The notes: generated by a model from the sequence alone, not told the origin. Positions 1 through 8,877 are shown, counted from the first letter of the stretch. The stretch is DNA of 64,000 bases from Bacteroidota bacterium (GCA_024279425.1 JAJRRO010000092.1:124001-188000), one strand, 5' to 3'. Numbers and translations are program-made.

Positions 1-691
1 CTCTACGGTCACTGCTAGATTAAAGCGAAGTGAGGTCATCGATAATGCCAATATACAGGATGGAGATGTTATCGTTGGTCTTGAATCTTTTGGTCAGGCA
101 GTTTACGAAAAGGAGTATAATGGAGGAATGGGTAGCAACGGACTTACATCTGCCCGCCATGATGTTTTCTCAAAATATTTAGCCCAAAAGTATCCTGAAA
201 GTTTTGATGCAGCTGTACCGGAGGAATTGGTGTATTCGGGCAACGTGAAATTAACTGATGCCATTGCTGATTCACCTTTGGATGCAGGTAAATTGGTGCT
301 ATCGCCCACCCGAACCTACGCACCTATAGTAAAGAAGATATTGACAAAATATAATTCTTCAAACGTTCATGGTATGGTACATTGCAGTGGAGGGGCCCAG
401 ACTAAAATCCTTCATTTCGTTGATAATCTTCATATCATCAAAGATAATTTGTTCCCGATTCCTCCTTTGTTCAGATTAATACAGGAACAATCAAATACCG
501 ATTGGCGCGAAATGTACCAAGTTTTTAATTGTGGACATCGCTTAGAGATTTACACAAATAAGACTACGGCACAGGATTTGATTGCTATTTCCAAGAGTTT
601 TGGCGTTGATGCCAGAATTGTGGGTAGGGTAGAGGATAATCCAACCAAGAAACTCACAATATATAGTGAGTTTGGCACCTTTGTATATTAA
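1..691 (+). CDS. purM: Phosphoribosylformylglycinamidine cyclo-ligase, C-terminal part
   Basis: AIR synthase of de novo purine synthesis, closing the imidazole ring of FGAM with ATP; cytoplasmic. The window opens inside the gene, in frame from base 2, so the N-terminal ATP-binding half is missing. The visible part reads G-D-V-I-V-G-L-E-S-F-G and then M-G-S-N-G-L-T-S-A-R-H-D, which matches the PurM pattern of a glycine-rich turn followed by 'SNGxSLxR'. The C-terminal half contains H-G-M-V-H-C-S-G-G-A, the place of the family's 'ITGGG' loop. The ATG at 128 is internal, not a start. The next gene begins 50 bp downstream. Identification is good; the 5' end lies outside the window. Confidence 0.88.
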   Translation, partial: STVTARLKRSEVIDNANIQDGDVIVGLESFGQAVYEKEYNGGMGSNGLTSARHDVFSKYLAQKYPESFDAAVPEELVYSGNVKLTDAIADSPLDAGKLVLSPTRTYAPIVKKILTKYNSSNVHGMVHCSGGAQTKILHFVDNLHIIKDNLFPIPPLFRLIQEQSNTDWREMYQVFNCGHRLEIYTNKTTAQDLIAISKSFGVDARIVGRVEDNPTKKLTIYSEFGTFVY

Positions 692-740
692 GACATACGA
701 TTAGCCCAATTAACACGTTGTAAAGAGTAAATAAGTTGCT

Positions 741-1172
741 ATGGAAAGAAATAAATTTCTTAGAAATTTAGGGGTTGGTGCGGCCTTTGCACTAACTTTT
801 CCTTGTTTACAGGGTTGCTCAAAAGATAGTGTGGATGGTGATATTGTACCTATACCTTCTGGAGTTGATTTCACAATAGATTTAAGTTCGACCGAAGGGG
901 CCAAATTGGCCGACAATGGTAGTTTTATTCTTAAGAATTTAGTAGTTGTGGTAAAAAACCTGGAAGGCAACTTCGTTGCCGCTAGTCAAATATGTAGTCA
1001 TCAAGGATATGATCAAGTCAGATTTGTTGATAATAATGGAGGTATTTTTCATTGCGACGTTCATGGGTCGCGTTTTGATCAAGAAGGAAAGCCCATTAAC
1101 GCAGTTACAGGAAATTCATTAAAAATTTATAATATTGAGCGAAACGGGGATGTACTCCGAGTTTTCGAATAA
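741..1172 (+). CDS. Rieske [2Fe-2S] lipoprotein
   Basis: A 143-residue exported Rieske protein. The N-terminus has an arginine near the start, a hydrophobic stretch (10-21) and a possible lipobox ending at C26 (L-Q-G-C). The cluster ligands are visible as C85-x-H87 and C105-x-x-H108 inside I-C-S-H-Q-G-Y and H-C-D-V-H-G-S. The second cysteine pair that forms a disulfide in bc1-type Rieske proteins is absent, so this resembles Rieske ferredoxins more than respiratory subunits. It is the first gene of a tight run with thioredoxin, ApbE, DUF4266 and DUF3570 genes (15 bp to the next gene), which suggests envelope electron transfer. The partner is not known. Confidence 0.85.
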   Translation: MERNKFLRNLGVGAAFALTFPCLQGCSKDSVDGDIVPIPSGVDFTIDLSSTEGAKLADNGSFILKNLVVVVKNLEGNFVAASQICSHQGYDQVRFVDNNGGIFHCDVHGSRFDQEGKPINAVTGNSLKIYNIERNGDVLRVFE

Positions 1173-1186
1173 ATTGAACTAAATCT

Positions 1187-1630
1187 TTGTCTATTTTGAA
1201 AAAGTTGACCTGTATTCTAATTTTATTGTTTTCAGTTTTGGTTTCTGCACAAGACTGGAAAGAATCCTATGCACAGGCTTTGACCTTCGCGAAAAAAGAA
1301 AACAAACCAATTGTACTTGTTTTTGCAGGATCAGATTGGTGTGCCCCTTGTATAAAGTTGGAAAGGTCGATATGGAAATCAAGTGAGTTTATTCAATTTT
1401 CAGAGCGTAATTATATACTCTACAAGGCCGATTTTCCAAGAAAGAAAGGCAATCAATTGGCTGCTGAAATAACCAAGAAAAATAGAGCCTTAGCCGGCAC
1501 TTTTAATCCTAACGGTCATTTTCCGCTTGTAGTGGTGCTAAATTCAAAGGAGGAGGTATTGGGTAAAATAGGATATAAAAAACTTTCTCCGAATCAATAT
1601 ATTTCACTTTTAAATTCCTTCATGAAGTGA
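1187..1630 (+). CDS. Exported thioredoxin-fold protein (WCAPC)
   Basis: 147 residues with a signal peptide (about 1-21, ending V-S-A-Q) and a thioredoxin-like fold with the redox motif W51-C52-A-P-C55. The segment before it, P-I-V-L-V-F-A-G-S-D-W-C, fits the thioredoxin_7/DUF255-like group. It probably reduces or oxidises thiols in the periplasm. The start is a TTG at 1187; a second TTG at 1196 is possible. The stop overlaps the GTG start of apbE by 4 bp (GTGA), which indicates translational coupling. Its position next to a Rieske protein and a Cys-tailed DUF4266 lipoprotein suggests it maintains the thiols of this system; that role is inference. Confidence 0.82.
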   Translation: MSILKKLTCILILLFSVLVSAQDWKESYAQALTFAKKENKPIVLVFAGSDWCAPCIKLERSIWKSSEFIQFSERNYILYKADFPRKKGNQLAAEITKKNRALAGTFNPNGHFPLVVVLNSKEEVLGKIGYKKLSPNQYISLLNSFMK

Positions 1631-2622
1631 AAAAACTAATCCCCCTGTTTTTTGTTCTTTGTGCCTTGGCGGGCTTTGGGCAGGAACGAGAATATGTAAC
1701 AGTCCATAGAACCCAAAAATTAATGGGTAATCGTTTCGATATTACGGTTGTTGCGGTAAATGAAGAGATTGGCTATATAAACATAGATGAGGCAATTTCC
1801 GAAATTACAAGGATAGAAAAACTGATTTCTTCCTGGGACCCTGGTTCAGAAACTTCAAAGGTCAACAAAAACGCGGGCATAAAGCCTGTAAAGGTAAGTT
1901 CGGAACTTTATAACCTCATTGAGAGGGCTAAGCAGATTTCGGAACTTACTGACGGTGCTTTCGATATTTCTTATGCCTCAATGGATGGGATTTGGAAATT
2001 CGACGGTAGTATGAGACATAAACCAACGAAAGAAGAGGTTGGTGATTCAGTGGCCAAAGTAGGGTACACCAGCATAATCCTGAATAGTGCGGATCAGACC
2101 GTTTTTTTGAGACAAAAGGGCATGAAGATTTCCTTTGGAGCTATTGGCAAGGGGTATGCGGCTGATAAGGCAAAGGAATTATTGGTGTCAAAACAAGTTA
2201 TAGCCGGAATAATTAATGCGTCCGGAGACCTGACAACATGGGGGACAAAGACCAGTGGCGAAAAATGGCTTATAGGAATTTCAAATCCTTTGAACAAGGA
2301 TAAGGTTTTTTCTTGGCTTCCTATCGTTGAATCCTCAGTGGCTACATCCGGGAACTACGAAAAATTTGTGATTTTTGATGGAAAAAAATATTCCCATATT
2401 ATAGATCCGAGGACAGGTTATCCTTCCAGAGGGATCAATAGCGTTTCTGTTTTTACGAAAAGCGCGGAACTATGCGACGCCTTGGCTACGGCTGTCTTTA
2501 TCATGGGTAAGGATACAGGTTTGTCTTTAATCAATCAACTTGGTGGTACCGAGGTTATTATTGTTGATGGAAACAATAAAATACATAAAAGCAGCGGAAT
2601 TCTCTTTGATAATAATCCGTAA
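1627..2622 (+). CDS. apbE: FAD:protein FMN transferase (ApbE family)
   Basis: 331 residues, the usual size. ApbE enzymes cleave FAD and attach FMN covalently to a Thr or Ser in a target protein outside the cytoplasm, with Mg2+. A signal peptide is visible at 1-18 (ending G-F-G-Q). Family features include M-G-N-R-F-D-I-T-V near 33-41, the W-x-P-G-S-E-T-S-K-V-N loop, D-G-A-F-D-I-S, F-G-A-I-G-K-G-Y-A-A-D-K near 172-183, N-A-S-G-D-L, and H-I-I-D-P-R-T-G-Y-P. Translation starts at GTG 1627, overlapping the thioredoxin stop. A candidate substrate with a flavinylation motif lies at 60587-61123 in this window. Confidence 0.93.
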   Translation: MKKLIPLFFVLCALAGFGQEREYVTVHRTQKLMGNRFDITVVAVNEEIGYINIDEAISEITRIEKLISSWDPGSETSKVNKNAGIKPVKVSSELYNLIERAKQISELTDGAFDISYASMDGIWKFDGSMRHKPTKEEVGDSVAKVGYTSIILNSADQTVFLRQKGMKISFGAIGKGYAADKAKELLVSKQVIAGIINASGDLTTWGTKTSGEKWLIGISNPLNKDKVFSWLPIVESSVATSGNYEKFVIFDGKKYSHIIDPRTGYPSRGINSVSVFTKSAELCDALATAVFIMGKDTGLSLINQLGGTEVIIVDGNNKIHKSSGILFDNNP

Positions 2623-2631
2623 CTTTGAATT

Positions 2632-2841
2632 ATGAGAAAGATAATCCTACTATTGGCTTTTGCGACTTTTGCGACGTCTTGTGTTGTTGTGAGGGAATAC
2701 GATAAAGTATATCTGAATGATGAGGAAATGGTGTTAAGTGCGAAAGGTTCTGAGCGTTTTGAGACTAATTTTCAAATATATCGTGAAGCCGCCTCTGGTG
2801 CCAATGGAGGTAAATCGGGTGGTGGATGCGGGTGTAATTAA
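2632..2841 (+). CDS. DUF4266 small lipoprotein with Cys-rich tail
   Basis: 69-residue lipoprotein: signal sequence then lipobox A-T-S-C (C17). The C-terminus is glycine-rich and ends G-G-G-C-G-C-N, the hallmark of DUF4266. Two closely spaced cysteines at the very end could bind a metal or serve as a thiol switch; the function is not established. It sits 9 bp after apbE and 26 bp before the DUF3570 gene. DUF4266 and DUF3570 are, as far as I recall, repeatedly found beside apbE in other Gram-negative genomes. Confidence 0.85.
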   Translation: MRKIILLLAFATFATSCVVVREYDKVYLNDEEMVLSAKGSERFETNFQIYREAASGANGGKSGGGCGCN

Positions 2842-2867
2842 ATTGTTAATCCTTTTAATCTATTTCT

Positions 2868-4151
2868 TTGGATAAAATAACCTTCCTATTTGTTTTTCTG
2901 CTTTCTACATTGTGTTTTTCCCAAGAGGAGAACTCCGGTTCCTATCAAAAGAGGGTTTTAGAAACCACGGAAATTGATTTATTGTTCAGTTTTTATAATC
3001 AAGATGGACAAAATGCTGCTGTAACGGGTGGTCAGGGTACGGAGGAGCTTACTGATGCGACTTCTAGCATTGTGGTGAAAATACCTGTGAATCAAAATGA
3101 TATACTTACCGTAGATGTGGGTATATCAGCTTATTCTTCTGCTTCTACCAGCAACGTGGATCCCTTTAATAATGGCAGTAATCGAGCAAACCCATTTAGT
3201 GCTTCTTCAGGTGCATCCCAAAGCGATGCCTTGATTCATTTTAATCCGTCATATCAGCATAGTTCAGAAAATAGAAATTCAGTCTATACGGCGCAGGCTT
3301 ATGTTGCATCTGAATACGATTATTTTTCCATAGGATTCGGCGGTGGTTATGCCTACCTATTCAATGAGAAAAATACTGTGGTCTCTGCAAGCTTTCAAAT
3401 GTTTTTGGATAAGTGGAATCCACAATACCCCATAGAATTAAGAAATGGATTCTCTGACCCTAGAATTACCGGTAGTGGAGGCACGTATAATTCAATTTTT
3501 AATGAATTCAATGATGAAACAAGAAACTCGTATTCAGTGTCCTTAAGCCTTTCGCAGATACTTGGTAAAAGAATACAAGGCTCTTTGTTTATGGACATTG
3601 TATCCCAAAAGGGATTATTGAGTACCCCGCATCAAAGAATCTATTTCGGGGATACCAGCGATTTTTTTATTGAAGATTTTCAATTGGCAGATGATGTGGA
3701 GCAGTTACCTAACAGTCGCTTAAAGATCCCCATAGGCGGGCGTTTGAATTATTTCTTGAATGATTTGATCGTACTTCGCAGCTATTACAGATATTATTCA
3801 GATAATTGGGGCATAAATGCACATACCGCAAGTTTAGAAGTGCCTATTAAACTAAATGATAAGTTTACATTATATCCCACATATAGATATTATAACCAAA
3901 CTGCAGCAGATTATTTTTATGAAAAGGAAATGGCTGTTTCAAGCCTTGATTTTTATACATCTGATTATGACCTTTCTGCCTACAGTTCTCATCAATATGG
4001 AATAGGCATACGATATAAAGACATCTTCGCGAGTTCCAAAGTGTTCGCTTTTGGTCTAAAGACAATTGATTTTCGCTTTGGTAAATATGACCGTAGTGAT
4101 GGACTCAATTCCTATATTTTCAGTCTAGGAACTACTTTTGTTGGGGACTGA
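2868..4151 (+). CDS. DUF3570 outer-membrane beta-barrel protein
   Basis: 427 residues with a signal peptide (1-19, ending C-F-S-Q) followed by alternating aromatic beta-strand sequence to the C-terminus, as in outer-membrane barrels. The whole-length pattern fits DUF3570, usually found with apbE and DUF4266. The segment S-S-G-A-S at 113-117 resembles the [S/T]GA[S/T] core of flavinylation sites, but whether it is modified is unknown. The start is TTG at 2868, which precedes the signal peptide correctly. The 3' end overlaps the convergent ABC gene by 20 bp. It is the last gene of the five-gene operon. Confidence 0.82.
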   Translation: MDKITFLFVFLLSTLCFSQEENSGSYQKRVLETTEIDLLFSFYNQDGQNAAVTGGQGTEELTDATSSIVVKIPVNQNDILTVDVGISAYSSASTSNVDPFNNGSNRANPFSASSGASQSDALIHFNPSYQHSSENRNSVYTAQAYVASEYDYFSIGFGGGYAYLFNEKNTVVSASFQMFLDKWNPQYPIELRNGFSDPRITGSGGTYNSIFNEFNDETRNSYSVSLSLSQILGKRIQGSLFMDIVSQKGLLSTPHQRIYFGDTSDFFIEDFQLADDVEQLPNSRLKIPIGGRLNYFLNDLIVLRSYYRYYSDNWGINAHTASLEVPIKLNDKFTLYPTYRYYNQTAADYFYEKEMAVSSLDFYTSDYDLSAYSSHQYGIGIRYKDIFASSKVFAFGLKTIDFRFGKYDRSDGLNSYIFSLGTTFVGD

Positions 4152-4797
4152 CAGAAATATAACCTTCATTCTCTAATTCAGTTGCGCTACGTATCAGTTT
4201 GGAATACCCATTTTTCAATACGTAAACTGAATCACTGACCTCTACAATATCCCGATGAAAATGGTCGGTAATGATGATGATACTTTCTTTCTTCTTCGAT
4301 TGGATCATTTTTTTAAATCTTTCTACATAAATAGGAGCGATGAAAGAAAAGGGTTCATCTAAAAGAATAATGGCCTTTTTAGTTTGCAATATTAAATAGG
4401 TCTCTATCACTCGAAGCTCCCCGGAAGATAATTTATTTACTCTCGTTTGTCTGTAAATTTTGAATGAATCAAATTGATGGGTAAAGTCATTCCAATTGGC
4501 ATCAAAAAGTGAAAAAGCCTTAGATAACTTTATGTTTTTTGGTAAAAGTTGATGTTGTGGCAAATAAGCAATATCGCTATTTGTGTAAAGCCTTTTTCTT
4601 TGGTTGATTCCATTTTTTCTTATCGTTTTGTACTTGGAATCAAGAATTCCAAATATGATTCGGAGCAAACAAGTCTTTCCACAACCATTGCGTCCAAGAA
4701 TTCCTGTTACTTTTCCGGTCATACCTTTTAAGTATACGCCATAAAGAATCCTTTTAGGGCCAAAACTAAGTTCGATATTGTCAATTTCCAATATCAA
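4132..4797 (-). CDS. ABC transporter ATP-binding protein
   Basis: 221-residue single nucleotide-binding domain. Walker A is G-R-N-G-C-G-K-T at 35-42, the signature is L-S-S-G-E-L-R, Walker B is A-I-I-L-L-D-E-P-F and the switch histidine follows in I-I-T-D-H. It overlaps the upstream 110-residue membrane protein gene by 17 bp, so the two are translated together. The partner is much smaller than normal ABC permeases, so the transported substrate and even whether it is a transporter cannot be told. The short C-terminus carries no substrate-binding extension. Confidence 0.85.
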   Translation of the reverse strand: MILEIDNIELSFGPKRILYGVYLKGMTGKVTGILGRNGCGKTCLLRIIFGILDSKYKTIRKNGINQRKRLYTNSDIAYLPQHQLLPKNIKLSKAFSLFDANWNDFTHQFDSFKIYRQTRVNKLSSGELRVIETYLILQTKKAIILLDEPFSFIAPIYVERFKKMIQSKKKESIIIITDHFHRDIVEVSDSVYVLKNGYSKLIRSATELENEGYISVSPQQK

Positions 4798-5113
4798 AAT
4801 ATATCAAAACTAAGATTATGGTTATTGTTAACAGCATATCAATAAGAATCGAATTCAAGAAAAGATGAAGTTTCGAGAGTCCAAAATTTTTATAAAATGT
4901 CAATTTCTGATTCAGTTGGGTTTCACTGAATATCAAGTATGTCACTCCTGCAAGAATTAGCTTTACGAGAATTATTTTAGGAATAATTCCGCCAATGTCT
5001 AAAGTTATTAGGGAGAAATATTGGATAATCGTAATTAGGGCGGAAACCAATAGGAATTGTCTGTAAAATTGAATTGAGAGTATATAAGTCTTTAAACTTA
5101 ATATTGTTTTCAT
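4781..5113 (-). CDS. Small three-helix membrane protein paired with ABC ATPase
   Basis: 110 residues with about three hydrophobic helices (roughly 15-38, 43-63 and 84-107). I recognise no family. It overlaps the downstream ABC ATPase gene by 17 bp and is therefore probably its membrane partner. It is far shorter than standard ABC permease domains with six helices, so it would have to oligomerise or join another subunit. It is divergent from prfA. Confidence 0.6.
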   Translation of the reverse strand: MKTILSLKTYILSIQFYRQFLLVSALITIIQYFSLITLDIGGIIPKIILVKLILAGVTYLIFSETQLNQKLTFYKNFGLSKLHLFLNSILIDMLLTITIILVLIYFDIGN

Positions 5114-5180
5114 CTAATGGATTGGATATACCTAAATGTACAAATTTATCGTAAATTCGCAGTCCAACAGAGGTAAGATT

Positions 5181-6257
5181 ATGATTGATAAATTGAACAT
5201 TGTAAAACAGCGTTTCGATGAGGTTTCTGACCTAATCATTCAACCGGATGTTATAACAGACCAAAAAAGGTATGTGCAACTAACCAAAGAATATAAGGAC
5301 CTTAGAGACCTTATGGTCAAGAGAGATGAGTACATTGAACTTACCAATAATATTCAGGAGGCCGAAGAGATAATTTCTGATGAGAGCGATGCCGAAATGT
5401 TGGAAATGGCCAAATTACAATTAGAAGAGGCTAAAGCGGCATTTCCTCAATTGGAAGAGGATATTAAATTAATGCTGATTCCCAAGGACCCTGAAGATGC
5501 TAAAGACGTTGTTGTTGAAATAAGAGCAGGTACGGGTGGTGACGAGGCCAGTATTTTTGCTGGAGACCTTTTTAGAATGTATACCAAGTATTGTGAAAAC
5601 AAAGGTTGGAAAACCAATGTAATAGATTTAAGCGAAGGTACCAGTGGGGGGTATAAGGAAATACAGTTCGAGGTTACGGGAGAGGATGTTTATGGTACCT
5701 TGAAGTTTGAGGCGGGTGTTCATCGCGTTCAACGGGTACCCCAAACAGAGACCCAAGGTAGGGTGCATACCAGTGCTGCTACGGTTATGGTATTACCAGA
5801 AGCTGAGGATTTTGATGTGCAGGTAGACCCAAAGGAAGTACGAATAGATTTTTTCTGTTCTTCAGGCCCTGGAGGACAATCGGTGAACACAACCTATTCA
5901 GCAGTACGATTGACCCACTTACCCACGGGCTTGGTTGCACAATGTCAAGATCAAAAGTCCCAGCATAAGAACAAGGAAAAGGCCTTCAAAGTTTTAAGGT
6001 CTCGTTTGTACGATATGGAGCTAGCCAAAAAACAAGAGGAAGATGCGGCTAAAAGAAATTCGCAAGTAAGTAGTGGTGATCGTTCCGCAAAAATTAGAAC
6101 CTACAATTATCCACAAGGCAGGGTGACCGAGCATAGGATTGGACTCACATTGTACGATTTACAAAATATCATAAATGGTGATATTCAAAAAATCATTGAT
6201 GAACTTAGTTTGGTCGAGAATACCGAAAAGTTAAAAGAAGCTTCCGAGATATTTTAG
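5181..6257 (+). CDS. prfA: Peptide chain release factor 1
   Basis: 358 residues from ATG 5181; an upstream in-frame ATG at 5136 would add 15 residues unlike RF1, so 5181 is preferred. RF1 reads UAA and UAG stop codons. The stop-codon recognition tripeptide is P-Q-T (in R-V-P-Q-T-E-T-Q), the PxT form of RF1, not the SPF of RF2. The catalytic G-G-Q occurs in [12 protein letters not shown] near residue 230. The full coiled N-terminal domain and C-terminal domain are present. pyrF follows after 10 bp. Confidence 0.96.
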   Translation: MIDKLNIVKQRFDEVSDLIIQPDVITDQKRYVQLTKEYKDLRDLMVKRDEYIELTNNIQEAEEIISDESDAEMLEMAKLQLEEAKAAFPQLEEDIKLMLIPKDPEDAKDVVVEIRAGTGGDEASIFAGDLFRMYTKYCENKGWKTNVIDLSEGTSGGYKEIQFEVTGEDVYGTLKFEAGVHRVQRVPQTETQGRVHTSAATVMVLPEAEDFDVQVDPKEVRIDFFCSSGPGGQSVNTTYSAVRLTHLPTGLVAQCQDQKSQHKNKEKAFKVLRSRLYDMELAKKQEEDAAKRNSQVSSGDRSAKIRTYNYPQGRVTEHRIGLTLYDLQNIINGDIQKIIDELSLVENTEKLKEASEIF

Positions 6258-6267
6258 AGCCTTTTTA

Positions 6268-7089
6268 ATGAAGATTGAACAGCTTATTGAACAGATCCAG
6301 AAAAAACAATCCTTTCTTTGTATAGGTTTGGATACTGATTTGGATAAAATCCCAGCACATTTATTAAGTGAAGAAGACCCAATTTTTGCTTTTAATAAGG
6401 CCATAATTGAGGCAACACACCATTTATGTGTTGCTTATAAACCGAATACGGCGTTCTACGAAGCGTATGGAATAAAAGGTTGGTCGGCCCTTGAAAAAAC
6501 AATCAATTACTTAAATGAAAATTACCCAGAAATATTCACTATTGCAGATGCGAAACGTGGAGACATTGGGAATACTTCCACTAGATATGCCAAGGCATTT
6601 TTTGAGGAGTTGGGTTTTGACTCGGTAACGGTCGCTCCGTATATGGGCAAGGATTCAGTAGAACCTTTTTTAGCCTTTGAAAATAAGCATACCATACTAT
6701 TGGCTTTGACCTCTAACCAGGGCGCCTACGATTATCAAACAAATATGGTAGATGGGATTGAACTTTATAAAAAGGTTTTGCAGGTCTCACAAGCCTATCA
6801 AAATTCGAAAAATCTAATGTATGTAGTTGGGGCAACCAAAGCGAGTTATCTTGCTGATATTCGAAAGATAATCCCAAATAGCTTTTTGTTGGTGCCAGGG
6901 GTCGGTGCCCAAGGTGGAAGTTTAAAAGAGGTATGCCACTTTGGTATGAACAAACAAATTGGATTGTTGGTGAATTCCTCAAGAGGAATCATTTACGCTT
7001 CCAATACTATTGATTTTGCAAAAGAAGCTACCGTGAAAGCTGAAGAACTTCAGCAGCAGATGGCTGAAGAGTTACAATCTATGCGCTGA
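6268..7089 (+). CDS. pyrF: Orotidine 5'-phosphate decarboxylase
   Basis: 273 residues, the longer type-2 OMP decarboxylase. It makes UMP, the last step of de novo pyrimidine synthesis. Visible motifs are F-L-C-I-G-L-D-T-D near 16-24 and the catalytic [12 protein letters not shown] segment with the essential D-x-K-R-x-D. The C-terminus has V-P-G-V-G-A-Q-G-G for phosphate binding and S-S-R-G-I-I-Y. It lies 10 bp after prfA and is probably co-transcribed. Confidence 0.95.
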   Translation: MKIEQLIEQIQKKQSFLCIGLDTDLDKIPAHLLSEEDPIFAFNKAIIEATHHLCVAYKPNTAFYEAYGIKGWSALEKTINYLNENYPEIFTIADAKRGDIGNTSTRYAKAFFEELGFDSVTVAPYMGKDSVEPFLAFENKHTILLALTSNQGAYDYQTNMVDGIELYKKVLQVSQAYQNSKNLMYVVGATKASYLADIRKIIPNSFLLVPGVGAQGGSLKEVCHFGMNKQIGLLVNSSRGIIYASNTIDFAKEATVKAEELQQQMAEELQSMR

Positions 7090-7095
7090 ATAATT

Positions 7096-7290
7096 CTAAA
7101 CCAACCCCTCTAAGGTCTTTTTGATTTTTTTGGCCTTTTGCTCAAAAAATTCTCTCAATTTGGTTTCACTATATTTTATATTCGAAGCTTTTTCCACAAA
7201 ATTTTGATATTGGTATTCCAAAAGGGCGATCGCTTGTCTTCCGGTTGTCATCGGAGTAACCGTACCTACTTTACAATATTGCTTTTCCAT
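7096..7290 (-). CDS. Small conserved-looking hypothetical protein
   Basis: 64 residues from ATG 7290. The frame stays open up to 7329, but a TATATTTG -7 box lies at 7307-7314 on this strand, so transcription would begin near 7300 and the start must be M-E-K-Q-Y-C-K-V-G. No signal peptide; the C-terminus is basic and helical (E-Q-K-A-K-K-I-K-K-T). I recognise no family. It converges on pyrF with 6 bp between stops. Confidence 0.5.
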   Translation of the reverse strand: MEKQYCKVGTVTPMTTGRQAIALLEYQYQNFVEKASNIKYSETKLREFFEQKAKKIKKTLEGLV

Positions 7291-7306
7291 AGTATTATTG
7301 TTCTTA

Positions 7307-7314
7307 CAAATATA
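7307..7314 (-). promoter_or_regulatory. -7 promoter box TATATTTG
   Basis: Match to the Bacteroidota -7 consensus TAnnTTTG, about 17 bp before the ATG at 7290. It decides the start of the small gene downstream. A clear -33 TTTG is not seen. Confidence 0.45.
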
Positions 7315-7517
7315 CGTTCGAAATGCCATTTTGGATGTTTATAGCCATGTTATACGTCTAATTTTTAGATTATTTATCTATTTATTAACAATATCTTAAT
7401 GATATTGACAAAAAACCTAAGTTTTAGTTGTTAAAAAGAGTACTAAAATTAACGGACTAGCAAAAAGTTTTAATACATTGCAAAGTTCCTAAATTGGGGC
7501 GCTTTTAGAGAACACTT

Positions 7518-8303
7518 TTGTTGAACTATAGTACATATCTACATAAAAACTCCACTACTTGGGTTACCTTCGTACATGGAGCAGGGGGGAGTTCGTCTAT
7601 TTGGTATAAACAAGTGCGGGAATTTAAAAAGCACTTTAATATCTTATTGTTAGACCTAAGAGGCCATGGAGATTCTAAACCTAGTTTAAAGGATGCTTTT
7701 AATGACAGATACACCTTTGATTCGATTACCGAGGATATTGTTGAAGTCATAGATTATCTTAAAATTGAAAAATCAAATTTTGTCGGTATTTCTTTAGGTA
7801 CGATCTTAATTAGGAACCTTGCAGAAAAATATCCACATCGTGTGGAAAGTATGGTTATGGGAGGGGCTATAATGAAGCTTGATGTTCGATCTCAGATTTT
7901 GATGCGCTTGGGAATTATTTTCAAGTCAATTATCCCATATTTATGGTTGTATAAGTTTTTTGCATTTATCATTATGCCCAACAGGAATCATAAAGAATCC
8001 AGATTGCTGTTTGTTAGAGAGGCAAAGAAATTGTATCAAAAAGAATTTACAAGATGGTTTAGACTTACTTCGGAAATAAATCCTTTATTGAAGTTGTTCC
8101 GAGCTGTTGATATTAAAATACCCACCTTATATGTGATGGGTGGGGAAGATTATCTCTTTTTGCCATCCATAAAAAAAATAGTACAAAAACATACGGCCAG
8201 TAGCTTATTGACCATAGAGTACTGTGGACATGTGGTAAATGTAGAACAACCACAAATATTCAATCGTCTGGTGATTGACTATGTCACAGAGATTAGTTCG
8301 TAA
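7518..8303 (+). CDS. Alpha/beta hydrolase
   Basis: 261 residues without a signal peptide. The fold is shown by the oxyanion segment F-V-H-G-A-G-G (18-24), D-L-R-G-H-G-D-S (46-53), the nucleophile elbow G-I-S-L-G with S92, an acid candidate in V-M-G-G-E-D-Y and a late histidine in C-G-H-V-V-N. The substrate is unknown; relatives include esterases and C-C hydrolases. The start is TTG at 7518, with a second TTG at 7521; no ATG is close. It is followed by a broken gene (8335). Confidence 0.82.
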   Translation: MLNYSTYLHKNSTTWVTFVHGAGGSSSIWYKQVREFKKHFNILLLDLRGHGDSKPSLKDAFNDRYTFDSITEDIVEVIDYLKIEKSNFVGISLGTILIRNLAEKYPHRVESMVMGGAIMKLDVRSQILMRLGIIFKSIIPYLWLYKFFAFIIMPNRNHKESRLLFVREAKKLYQKEFTRWFRLTSEINPLLKLFRAVDIKIPTLYVMGGEDYLFLPSIKKIVQKHTASSLLTIEYCGHVVNVEQPQIFNRLVIDYVTEISS

Positions 8304-8334
8304 TAATACGAGTAACTTAATCTACATCCATAAA

Positions 8335-8847
8335 ATGAAAATCAAGAAACAATATGTAATATGTATTGTCATCTTATTGTGCTACATGGGCGTAGCTCAA
8401 GATGAATCCTGCGCCTGCTGTACGGAAAACCACTAGGCATTTGATTTTTGGATAGGCAAATGGACAGTAACAAACCCTGATGGCACTGCTGCGGGAAACA
8501 GCACAATTATAAAGTCTGAACGTGATTGTGTGATTCGGGAAAATTGGGTAAGTGCCAAAGCTGGGTATACGGGAACAAGTATAAATTTCTATAATGTGAC
8601 TTTAGGAGAATGGGAACAATTATGGATTGATAACTTAGGTGTACATTTAAAACTTAAAGGAAATAAGGAGGGCAATCAAATGATACTTTGTTCGGATGAA
8701 TTTCAGGATTCAACAGGCACTTTGGTTAGGAATAGAATAACCTGGACCTTGAATAATGATGGGACGGTCGGTCAACTCTGGGAAATACTAAAAGGTGAGA
8801 AGGTTGAGAGTATAGCTTTTAACGGGATGTATAGAAAGATGAAATAA
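8335..8847 (+). pseudogene. Secreted protein gene interrupted by an amber codon
   Basis: An ATG at 8335 opens a frame with a signal peptide (M-K-I-K-K ... M-G-V-A-Q), then a cysteine cluster E-S-C-A-C-C-T-E-N-H, and meets TAG at 8434-8436. The same frame resumes at once with A-F-D-F-W-I-G-K-W-T-V and stays open to the stop at 8847; F-D-F-W-I-G-x-W is the usual opening of small DUF1579-like secreted proteins. The downstream part alone can only start internally (ATG 8530) and would lack the signal peptide. A single base change (for example from CAG or AAG) explains the stop. Either a recent pseudogene or a sequencing error. Confidence 0.72.
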
Positions 8848-8851
8848 CAAA

Positions 8852-8877
8852 AAAAACCGGCGCTCCCACCGGTTTTT
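8852..8877 (+). terminator. Rho-independent terminator
   Basis: Arms AAAAACCGG (8852-8860) and CCGGTTTTT (8869-8877) with an 8-base loop, right after the stop of the broken gene. The T-run lies on the + strand, and the A-run makes it work in both directions. Confidence 0.8.

Noticed and set aside
710-970. Antisense 86-codon frame over the Rieske gene
   Set aside because: It is a shadow of a clear gene with cluster ligands in the other strand.
5136-5180. Upstream start for prfA
   Set aside because: The extra 15 residues are unlike RF1; ATG 5181 matches the usual N-terminus.
7351-7380. TCTAATTTTTAGA palindrome as an iron box
   Set aside because: It lacks the flanking sequence of the 59.2-kb boxes and the neighbouring genes have no metal link.
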